NCBI GenBank assembly: GCA_023436425.1
Contig: JAEZJD010000163.1
Location: 1-5,060 of the forward strand
Reading direction: 5' to 3'
DNA length: 5,060 nt
From: Bacteroidota bacterium
GTDB lineage: Bacteria; Bacteroidota; Bacteroidia; Chitinophagales; Chitinophagaceae
Below, one piece after another: positions 1 through 5,060 of this stretch. How positions within the stretch are numbered: the stretch's first letter is position 1; each line of letters opens with the position of its first letter. Made by a program: the position numbers and the translations under genes. The notes beneath the pieces are model-generated. The model made no database searches and was not told where the DNA came from. It saw only the letters and a list, made by a program, of their open reading frames with translations.

Positions 1-113
1 CCATCAACGACTACGAAGCCCATTCCGGAGCGGGTAATCTCCAAAACACCTTTCAATTCATTTTTTGGATTATGCTTTTTCCTGCTGGTTTTCTTCGAAT
101 GTTTTCGTCCCAT
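1..113 (-). CDS. rnr: Ribonuclease R, N-terminal fragment (partial, runs off left edge)
   Basis: Only the first 37 codons are visible. The frame opens with ATG at 113, 33 nt after an in-frame TAA, so this start is well bounded; no strong Shine-Dalgarno precedes it. The peptide begins with a very basic stretch rich in Lys, Arg and His (residues 1-17), then reads ELKGVLEITRSGMGFVVVD (residues 19-37). That second part resembles the first cold-shock-type RNA-binding domain of Bacteroidota RNase R, a processive 3'-5' exoribonuclease that degrades structured RNA in the cytoplasm. The match is from memory of the family; the catalytic RNB and S1 domains would lie beyond the window. It overlaps the end of lpxK by 44 bp in another frame, implying co-transcription. 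The winged-helix segment that precedes the first cold-shock domain in many RNase R proteins seems absent. Another OB-fold RNA-binding protein cannot be excluded. Confidence 0.7.
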   Translation of the reverse strand, partial: MGRKHSKKTSRKKHNPKNELKGVLEITRSGMGFVVVD

Positions 114-1185
114 TAATTGGTTTTTTAAAATTCGCAATGAATCTTATGATTTCATTCTCAAACTGACCTCCTTCATTGAAGAGAAAGTTATGTTCAATTG
201 GTATTACATAAAATGGTATGCCTTGCAATTCGTTGCTGAACTTAAGCAACCTCATTGCATCCTTTTCTGTTGTTAAAATTATTTTGTTAGCTGCGTCCAT
301 ACCTTCAAAACGATCTCTGATCTCCCGCCAGTCGTCAATCACAAAATTGTAGTGATCCTGATACTGCATCATCGAATAGCTTTCCGCTTTTTCCTCCAAA
401 TAATTTTTTAGTGGCAGCGGGTTAGCAATTCCTGTAACGAGCAAAACATCTGTCGTGTCATTCAGTGTGTAGGCACTGCCGTCAACAATGTGGTAAGGCT
501 CGCCATACTTTATCGAGGTAAAAAAGGTTTTTTGGTGCGCCAGAACATCCAATTCGTTGATGATTTCGTGTTTTTCTTCTATCGAGATCGTGGGTGGACA
601 TTTTGAAACAACAATGATCTGTGCTCTTTTATAACTGCTCCGCATATCTCTCAGGTCTCCTGTGGGCAGAAAAAAATCCCGTGTGAAAAGGTTATCATAA
701 TCAGTTAATAAAATATTTAGTCCCGCGTTGATTACCCGGTGCTGAAAAGCATCATCCAGAATGATCACTTCTGTTTCCGGTTTATCGTGTAGAAGTTGCG
801 GAATGGCTTCGAGGCGCTGCTCTCCAATGGCGACGGGAATGTCAGGAAACTTTTTAAAAAACAGCATTGGTTCATCACCAATGTCGACGGCGGTGGTATT
901 TGCAGTTGCCAATGCATACCCTTTCGTCTTTCTTTTATACCCACGACTCAGTGTGGCTACCTTGAATTTTTCTTTCAGATGCAAAACAATATATTCAACC
1001 ATCGGCGATTTACCTGTTCCGCCAACCGAAAGGTTACCCACATTGATGAGCGGAATGCCGAATGAAACCGATTTGAAAACGTTATGATCATACAGCCAAT
1101 TACGCAGCCACACAATCAGTCCGAAGAGAAAAGAGAAAGGAAATAAAAGAACACGGAAAGACTTCAGAAACCAATTAGAAAACAT
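70..1185 (-). CDS. lpxK: Tetraacyldisaccharide 4'-kinase (lipid A 4'-kinase)
   Basis: LpxK uses ATP to phosphorylate the 4' position of the tetraacylated disaccharide 1-phosphate, giving lipid IVA, on the cytoplasmic face of the inner membrane. The 371-residue protein is of usual length for Bacteroidota. Residues 1-30 form a hydrophobic/amphipathic N-terminal helix that anchors the enzyme. The Walker A loop is VGNLSVGGTGKSP (49-61), followed by LSRGYKRKTKG (79-89), the Walker B-like DDAFQHR (144-150), LPTGDLRD (173-180), GIANP (252-256) and TEKDAMRL (306-313), all hallmark LpxK blocks. The ATG at 1185 lies inside the 3' end of the upstream folate gene (11-bp overlap), with AGAAAGGG three bases before it as a likely ribosome site. 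The last residues (about 357-371) are polar, look non-conserved, and are overprinted by the start of the downstream RNase R gene. The gene shows that the host makes lipid A. Nothing appears truncated or mutated. Confidence 0.96.
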   Translation of the reverse strand: MFSNWFLKSFRVLLFPFSFLFGLIVWLRNWLYDHNVFKSVSFGIPLINVGNLSVGGTGKSPMVEYIVLHLKEKFKVATLSRGYKRKTKGYALATANTTAVDIGDEPMLFFKKFPDIPVAIGEQRLEAIPQLLHDKPETEVIILDDAFQHRVINAGLNILLTDYDNLFTRDFFLPTGDLRDMRSSYKRAQIIVVSKCPPTISIEEKHEIINELDVLAHQKTFFTSIKYGEPYHIVDGSAYTLNDTTDVLLVTGIANPLPLKNYLEEKAESYSMMQYQDHYNFVIDDWREIRDRFEGMDAANKIILTTEKDAMRLLKFSNELQGIPFYVIPIEHNFLFNEGGQFENEIIRFIANFKKPINGTKTFEENQQEKA

Positions 1186-1744
1186 ACGCCCTTTCTGGAG
1201 TTATACAAAAATCTAAAGGTACATCAAAATGATCCGCGTCTTCTATTGAGTCAATGGCCGCAAAGTATGATAAGCCCACCTTTATGCAATCTTCGCGACA
1301 GTCTTTTAAAAAGCGATCAAAGTATCCTTTTCCATATCCAACTCTCAAACCGTTTTCATCGAATGCAAGAAGTGGAACTATTACCATGTCGAGCTTTGCC
1401 GGCGCAACTATTTCCTTGTCCAGCGGCTCAGGAATGTTGAGTTCATTTGCTTGAAAAATACTATCAGCCTGGCACGCAATTGCATCCATCGTTAAATCCT
1501 TTGGATGTGTTTTTGGATAGCAGATTTGCAGAGACGGATTTTTAAAATGCAGGTAATCAGTAATCAGAATCGTATTGATCTCATTCTTCTCTTCCATGGG
1601 ATAGTAGCTGAGTACATAATCAACGAAAGGAAAATCTACCGATTGAAATCGAATCAGGATCAGATCATCCCATTTCATTTTTTCGGCTGATGAAATTTGG
1701 TTTCTTTTTTTTAAAAATTCTTTGCGGGCTTCTTTTTTCAACAT
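1175..1744 (-). CDS. fau: 5-formyltetrahydrofolate cyclo-ligase (MTHFS family)
   Basis: The enzyme converts 5-formyltetrahydrofolate to 5,10-methenyltetrahydrofolate with ATP hydrolysis in the cytoplasm, returning a dead-end folate to one-carbon metabolism. With the ATG at 1744 the protein is 189 residues, a normal family length. Visible family marks are the basic N-terminus (K3, K4, R7, then KKRN at 12-15), the ELNIPEP block (101-107, matching the usual substrate-site E/G-I-x-EP), the glycine-rich signature VPLLAFDENGLRVGYGKGYF (123-142) continuing into DRFL, and the terminal DxPLDxxITPE (174-184). The frame also offers TTG at 1750, two codons upstream. I prefer the ATG because it is a standard codon and sits 2 nt after the rsmD stop, a good arrangement for re-initiation. 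The 3' end overlaps lpxK by 11 bp. The homologous gene is called ygfA or fau in E. coli; the product call is firmer than the symbol. Confidence 0.93.
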   Translation of the reverse strand: MLKKEARKEFLKKRNQISSAEKMKWDDLILIRFQSVDFPFVDYVLSYYPMEEKNEINTILITDYLHFKNPSLQICYPKTHPKDLTMDAIACQADSIFQANELNIPEPLDKEIVAPAKLDMVIVPLLAFDENGLRVGYGKGYFDRFLKDCREDCIKVGLSYFAAIDSIEDADHFDVPLDFCITPERAYVF

Positions 1745-1746
1745 GT

Positions 1747-2295
1747 TCAAACTTTTGACGTGTTTTCGAAGATCGAAAAAACGGTAGTGCCGTAATTGCG
1801 AGCAGATTTGAACATGGGTAAATGTTCGTAAGTATTTCGGGGCGTGTGTTCAAGAATAAACCAACCCTCATTATTTAAAAGTTTGTTTTCGAAAATGACT
1901 CGGGGAATTTCGTCAATGGTGTTCAGCGCATAAGGCGGACCAGCAAAAATGAGGTCGAAAGTTTCTTTACAATCTTCAATAAATTTGAATACCTCGGAAC
2001 GCACCACCCTCAGGTTTTGAATCTTGAAGTCAGATGCTGTTTTCTTAATGAATTCGTACATTTTCGGATCCTTTTCCACAACAGTAAGGTCGCTTGCTCC
2101 TCTTGATGCCAGCTCATAACTAATGCTGCCGGTGCCACCGAATAAATCCAATGTTTTTAGATCCTCGAAATCAAAATTGTTCTGCAAAATGTTGAACAAT
2201 CCTTCCTTAGCAATATCAGTGGTCGGCCTGGTATGAGGCATGTGCGCAGGCGGATTGATTTTTCTGCCACCCAATGTTCCGCTTATGATGCGCAT
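1747..2295 (-). CDS. rsmD: 16S rRNA (guanine(966)-N(2))-methyltransferase RsmD
   Basis: RsmD transfers a methyl group from S-adenosylmethionine to N2 of G966 (E. coli numbering) of 16S rRNA during small-subunit assembly. The 182-residue length fits the family. It begins with RIISGTLGGRKINPP (2-16), followed by TRPTTDIAKEGLFNIL (22-37), the typical RsmD N-terminal signature; then the SAM-binding motif I LDLFGGTGSISYELASRGA (49-67) and the acidic motif II VEKD (73-76). Motif IV, normally (D/N)PP(Y/F), reads GPPY (119-122), so the usual Asp/Asn that binds the target amino group is Gly; the frame is otherwise intact. The C-terminal WFILEHTPRN and YGTTVFSIF segments look like Bacteroidota orthologues. 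ATG at 2295 overlaps the upstream DUF3822 gene by 13 bp, and no clear Shine-Dalgarno is present, suggesting coupled translation. The family call is strong; catalytic competence is less certain because of the motif change. Confidence 0.93.
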   Translation of the reverse strand: MRIISGTLGGRKINPPAHMPHTRPTTDIAKEGLFNILQNNFDFEDLKTLDLFGGTGSISYELASRGASDLTVVEKDPKMYEFIKKTASDFKIQNLRVVRSEVFKFIEDCKETFDLIFAGPPYALNTIDEIPRVIFENKLLNNEGWFILEHTPRNTYEHLPMFKSARNYGTTVFSIFENTSKV

Positions 2296-3080
2296 TGTGC
2301 AAGATTATAGAGGCTGGTAAAATAATGTTGCGGCACATCGCTGCTTGGTAACGTCATTGCAGGTGGAGCGGCAAATTCTACATTCAAAAAATAATTATAC
2401 AGTTCGGTGAACAGGTTTGACTCACGCTCGATAAACCCGGACACCTGCAACAGCACTTCGGTTTGCTGCACTTGAAACTCGTAGCAGATCTTTAATAAAA
2501 AATAAACAACGTCTAACGGTGTTTTATAGCTGTATATCTGTGCAAGGTGCACCTGTTGATTTTTTTTCAGCAGCACCGAAAATCGTTCCGTCGTGAAGTT
2601 CACCAGAAGAACCGGCTGCTCCTGCTGAATGCTGGCTTCTATCAACGCGGTATATGCATGACAGAAATGGCGTTTGGAAAAGCGATTTTTAAGGAATTGA
2701 TAAATGCCTGAAGGAATTAAATATTGAGTAGCAAGCTGCCAGCCCTTAACGGTGTCCCTTAAGTGCTCTTGATCCGGTAAATCATACACGGCATCCAAAT
2801 AGTCGACATCATTATTGGAATATTTTTGGGGAACCAGGAGAGCTTGCGGAAAAGCAGATGAAACGACTACACTATCAATATTTTGGTTAACGAATTCAGC
2901 TGTCAAGTTATCTAATCCATCATTTAAATAATCAAAAGTCATGTAAACGATCCTGTCAATTTTGCTACGCTCCTGATCTAACAACGCGTATGCAAAATGA
3001 TCTTCACCTACCTGAGCCAAAAGTCTGTACTGCTCCCCACTGCTTTGACCACTGCTGATATCAAATACCTTTTTCAACAC
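2283..3080 (-). CDS. DUF3822 family protein (function unknown)
   Basis: This looks like the Bacteroidota-specific DUF3822 family, whose gene often sits directly upstream of rsmD as here. The assignment rests on gene order, length and recalled family pattern: an early strand-rich YRLLAQVGEDHFAYALLD (18-35), a central PVLLVNFTTERFSVLLK (156-172) and the terminal HYFTSLYNLAQCA (252-264). I recall that a solved family member has an actin-like ATPase (RNase H-like) fold, which the two similar beta-hairpin segments would fit, but no function is established. No signal peptide or membrane segment is seen, so it is probably cytoplasmic. I place the start at GTG 3080 (265 residues). TTG at 3077 is an alternative. 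The frame stays open to a TTG at 3233, but that would put the start inside the divergent DUF2911 gene and add a Cys/Phe-rich extension that looks non-coding. The 3' end overlaps rsmD by 13 bp. Confidence 0.8.
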   Translation of the reverse strand: MLKKVFDISSGQSSGEQYRLLAQVGEDHFAYALLDQERSKIDRIVYMTFDYLNDGLDNLTAEFVNQNIDSVVVSSAFPQALLVPQKYSNNDVDYLDAVYDLPDQEHLRDTVKGWQLATQYLIPSGIYQFLKNRFSKRHFCHAYTALIEASIQQEQPVLLVNFTTERFSVLLKKNQQVHLAQIYSYKTPLDVVYFLLKICYEFQVQQTEVLLQVSGFIERESNLFTELYNYFLNVEFAAPPAMTLPSSDVPQHYFTSLYNLAQCAS

Positions 3081-3126
3081 ATATTTTTTGCAAAGTAAAT
3101 CTTTCAGAAGAAGAAACAGGGCTGAA

Positions 3127-3160
3127 GTTGAAAGGCTGAAAAAAATTACATTTGCGCAAA
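3127..3160 (+). promoter_or_regulatory. Bacteroidota-type promoter for the DUF2911 gene, with overlapping palindrome
   Basis: TACATTTG at 3147-3154 matches the Bacteroidota -7 consensus TAnnTTTG exactly. GTTG at 3127-3130 could serve as the -33 element; the 16-base spacing is slightly short for the usual range. The predicted transcript would start near 3160, leaving a leader of only about 10 nt and no Shine-Dalgarno before the ATG at 3171, consistent with weak ribosome sites elsewhere in the phylum. A perfect 10-bp palindrome, TTTGCGCAAA (3151-3160), covers the end of the -7 box. On the other strand the palindrome yields TCGTTTTG (3164-3157), one base off the same consensus, so it could help drive the divergent minus-strand operon. 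The promoter call is from sequence match only. Confidence 0.55.
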
Positions 3161-3170
3161 ACGAATAACA

Positions 3171-4001
3171 ATGCTTAAAAGATTGCTTTTGTGTGCTGCC
3201 ATTGGATTTGCCTTCAGCTCCAATGCACAGCAATTACGAACTCCTGCTGCTAGTCCTACTCAAACTGTAAAGCAGGACTTCGGAATTTCCTCTGTTGAAT
3301 TGATTTATTCCCGTCCCGGAATTAAGGGTCGGCAAATCTTTGGTGATCTCGTTCCTTGGGGAAAGGTTTGGCGCACCGGTGCGAATTCCGCAACACGCTT
3401 GAAATTTAATGATGACGTAATGTTTGGCGGGCAGCCGCTAAAGGCAGGCGAATATGCCATCTACACTGTGCCAAATCAAAATGAATGGGAAATCATCGTA
3501 AATAAAGGTTCTGCTAACTGGGGTACAGATTACAAACAAGCAGATGACATCATGAGAGTAAAAGTGCGGTCGCAAGCACTTGCTGCTCCGGTGGAAACTT
3601 TTACAATGCAGTTTGAAAACATCAAGCCAAGCGCAATGGATCTGGCGATCATGTGGGACAAAACAGCTGTTCGTGTGCCGATCACAACGGACATCGACAA
3701 AAAGATTATGGGGCAAATAGATCAGATGATGAATAAGGATAACCGCCCGTACTTTGCAGCTGCTGTGTACTACCTGGAGAATGGCAAAGACTTGAATCAG
3801 GCACTTAACTGGTTTGATAAAGCGGTTGAAATGAATCCAAACGCTTATTGGATGCACTATCAAAGAGCAAACGCACTGGCCAAATTGGGTAAAAAAGATG
3901 AAGCAAGAAAGGCTGCGACAAAATCAATGGAATTAGCTACTGCACAGAAAAATATGGATTATGTGGAGTTAAATAGAAAGTTGATTGATTCTTTGAAATA
4001 A
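3171..4001 (+). CDS. Secreted DUF2911 domain protein with C-terminal TPR-like repeats
   Basis: The 276-residue protein starts with a clear Sec signal peptide: basic MLKR, a hydrophobic core (5-15) and a probable cleavage after S-N-A (17-19), so the mature form begins near Gln20 and acts in the periplasm or outside the cell. I see no lipobox; Cys8 lies within the hydrophobic core. Residues about 25-170 match DUF2911: VELIYSRPGIKGRQIFGDLV (42-61), PWGKVWRTGANSAT (62-75), then PLKAGEYAIYTVP (89-101) and WEIIVNKGSANWGTDY (106-121), a recognisable pattern in Bacteroidota proteins. Residues about 194-258 form two helix pairs of TPR type (ALNWFDKAVEMNPNAYWMHY at 211-230, then ANALAKLGKKDEARKAATKS at 233-252), suggesting protein-protein contacts. 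DUF2911 has no established biochemical role. The gene is monocistronic: its own promoter lies upstream and a strong terminator follows 19 bp after the stop. Confidence 0.9.
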   Translation: MLKRLLLCAAIGFAFSSNAQQLRTPAASPTQTVKQDFGISSVELIYSRPGIKGRQIFGDLVPWGKVWRTGANSATRLKFNDDVMFGGQPLKAGEYAIYTVPNQNEWEIIVNKGSANWGTDYKQADDIMRVKVRSQALAAPVETFTMQFENIKPSAMDLAIMWDKTAVRVPITTDIDKKIMGQIDQMMNKDNRPYFAAAVYYLENGKDLNQALNWFDKAVEMNPNAYWMHYQRANALAKLGKKDEARKAATKSMELATAQKNMDYVELNRKLIDSLK

Positions 4002-4020
4002 CTTGCTACACATCGCAGTG

Positions 4021-4054
4021 AAAAGAGAACATCGTTAGGTGTTCTCTTTTTTTT
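4021..4054 (+). terminator. Rho-independent terminator of the DUF2911 gene
   Basis: AAAAGAGAACA (4021-4031) pairs perfectly with TGTTCTCTTTT (4040-4050); a T-G and a C-G pair extend the stem inward to a GTTA loop (4034-4037). The right arm runs into eight consecutive T residues (4047-4054). The hairpin lies 19 bp past the stop at 4001. Read on the minus strand the stem is followed by only four T residues and then C, so it would be at best a weak terminator for the convergent symporter gene. The rest of the 110-bp gap (4002-4111) shows no other convincing element. Confidence 0.88.
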
Positions 4055-4111
4055 GTTTAGTCGCGTTGTGAAAGCCGGCAGTCTTTCTAAGTGAAAATTA
4101 TGGAAAGAATA

Positions 4112-5060
4112 TTAGGTCGGTTGCAGATTGTCTTTGTTAATCGCTTGAACAAACCATGCAACGATCATCACACCTAATGCACCAATCGCATTCAGCCACA
4201 GAAAACTGATATCGGGCACCCATTTCAAAAACGAAATCTTTTCATTAAAAAAGAGCAACACAACAAATACTTCCACCACCAGTGCCGAAATAAATGTAGC
4301 TGTGCCACGAACCTTTTTCATGTAAAATGCCACCAGGAAAATACCCAATATGACACCGTAAAACAAAGAGCCCAGAACGTTAACCGCCTCAATCAAGCTT
4401 TGTCCGATCCGGTTAGCAAATTGTGCAATGAAAATGCAGAATATGCCCCACGCAAGTGTATACCATTTCGATATCCGGTATTCGTCAATTGGCCGTTCCT
4501 TTTTTACAATTCGTTTGTGAAAATCAACAACGGTGCTTGCCGCTAATGAATTCAATGCCGCCGCAATGGAACCCCAAGCGGCAATAAAGATCATTGCAAT
4601 CAATAAGCCCTTTAAGCCTACAGGCAAATATGTTTTTACCCAGGAAAGAAAGACATAGTTAGTGTCGTTTGCATCCTTGTTGGTGTACTTCGCCGACATG
4701 GTTGCAAACTGCTTCCTGTACGCTTCCGATTGATCGTTCAACCTTTTAATTTCAGCGGTAATTGTCTCATCATTGGTTGATGAATGTTCACCGGCGGCAT
4801 ACACGTAGACAAATTGCTGTTTGCGTCGATTTACAGAGTCATACTTTGACTGTAAAATGGCTATCGAGTCTTTAGCAGGCGAACGTTGGGCATCGGTAAG
4901 CAGCGAATCGTTGAAAGAAATAGGCGCGGCATTAAACTGATAAAATGCAAACACCAAGACCCCAATCAACAGAATAAAAAACTGCATAGGCACTTTCACC
5001 AAACCATTAATGAGCAGGCCCAATTTACTTTCTCGATTATTCTGCGCAGTAAGATACCGC
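4112..5060 (-). CDS. Sodium:solute symporter (SSS/SLC5 family), C-terminal part (partial at right edge)
   Basis: This is an inner-membrane transporter of the SSS family, which uses the sodium gradient to import a small solute; the substrate cannot be told from this part. The frame is open to the window edge, giving 315 visible residues, and the true start lies outside: the edge residues RYLTAQNNRESKLGLLINGL are a typical internal SSS loop entering a membrane segment. Visible order: membrane helix (about 23-42), a long polar extracytoplasmic loop (about 43-147) with a Lys/Glu/Gln-rich helical stretch, the conserved helix GLKGLLIAMIFIAAWGSIAA then ALNSLAASTVVDF (148-180), whose Ser/Thr-rich end corresponds to the sodium-site region of the family, then four more helices (about 199-216, 221-246, 253-271, 285-307) and a short polar tail. 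It converges on the DUF2911 gene with a 110-bp gap. Apart from the edge cut, nothing is broken. Confidence 0.9.
   Translation of the reverse strand, partial: RYLTAQNNRESKLGLLINGLVKVPMQFFILLIGVLVFAFYQFNAAPISFNDSLLTDAQRSPAKDSIAILQSKYDSVNRRKQQFVYVYAAGEHSSTNDETITAEIKRLNDQSEAYRKQFATMSAKYTNKDANDTNYVFLSWVKTYLPVGLKGLLIAMIFIAAWGSIAAALNSLAASTVVDFHKRIVKKERPIDEYRISKWYTLAWGIFCIFIAQFANRIGQSLIEAVNVLGSLFYGVILGIFLVAFYMKKVRGTATFISALVVEVFVVLLFFNEKISFLKWVPDISFLWLNAIGALGVMIVAWFVQAINKDNLQPT

Noticed and set aside
761..1087. Plus-strand open frames antisense to lpxK (also 796-1065)
   Set aside because: Low-complexity, Cys/Ser/Phe-rich translations with no recognisable domain; they are the shadow of a strongly supported lpxK.
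1246..1690. Three small plus-strand open frames opposite the folate cyclo-ligase gene
   Set aside because: No domain, no promoter or ribosome site; the opposite strand carries a clear enzyme.
1665..1871. Minus-strand open frame of 68 codons across the rsmD/folate gene junction
   Set aside because: Out-of-frame reading of two well-supported genes, with no family resemblance.
3081..3233. A 51-codon N-terminal extension of the DUF3822 gene, starting at TTG 3233
   Set aside because: It would begin inside the signal-peptide region of the divergent DUF2911 gene, uses a rare start, and adds a Cys/Phe/Ser-rich stretch with no family resemblance. It also overlaps the promoter region. GTG 3080 gives the usual family length.
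3438..3863. Minus-strand open frame of 141 codons antisense to the DUF2911 gene
   Set aside because: His/Cys/Phe-rich translation typical of antisense reading; no domain or start signal, and the plus strand is clearly coding.
4069..4087. Possible small hairpin GAAAG...CTTTC downstream of the symporter gene
   Set aside because: Only a 5-bp stem with no T-run in the minus direction; too weak to call a terminator.
5021..5023. TTG at 5023 as the start of the symporter gene
   Set aside because: The frame continues open to the window edge with residues typical of an internal SSS loop, so the gene is cut by the edge and does not start here.

Overview
The window looks like ordinary chromosome from a Bacteroidota bacterium, probably near Chitinophagales/Sphingobacteriales. 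The evidence is a lipid A kinase gene (Gram-negative outer membrane), two families typical of this phylum (DUF3822 and secreted DUF2911), a Bacteroidota-type symporter, a promoter box of the form TAnnTTTG, and mostly weak Shine-Dalgarno sites. The organism assignment is inference from gene content. I see no mobile element, CRISPR array, tRNA, rRNA or sign of recent transfer.

Layout. Positions 1-3080 hold a tightly packed minus-strand gene series, transcribed from right to left: a DUF3822 protein, rsmD (16S rRNA methyltransferase), 5-formyltetrahydrofolate cyclo-ligase, lpxK (lipid A 4'-kinase), and the first 37 codons of what looks like rnr (RNase R), cut by the left edge. All junctions are overlapping or nearly so: 13 bp overlap, 2 nt gap, 11 bp overlap (from the preferred ATG), 44 bp overlap. 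They are very likely one operon with translational coupling. A short divergent region (3081-3170) carries a Bacteroidota-type promoter for a plus-strand gene at 3171-4001, which encodes a secreted DUF2911 protein with C-terminal TPR-like helices. A strong hairpin and T-run (4021-4054) ends that gene. From 4112 to the right edge, on the minus strand and convergent with it, lies the C-terminal part of a sodium:solute symporter (SSS family); its start is outside the window.

How the genes work together. The operon mixes housekeeping functions: ribosome maturation (RsmD), folate one-carbon salvage, lipid A synthesis (LpxK) and RNA decay (RNase R). They do not form a single pathway; shared expression in growing cells is the likeliest link. 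The DUF2911-TPR protein and the symporter are separate units.

I do not see an undescribed biological system here. The points most worth a second look are the Gly in place of Asp/Asn in RsmD's catalytic (D/N)PPY motif, the 44-bp lpxK/rnr overlap with an apparently HTH-less RNase R start, and a perfect TTTGCGCAAA palindrome placed on the divergent promoter.
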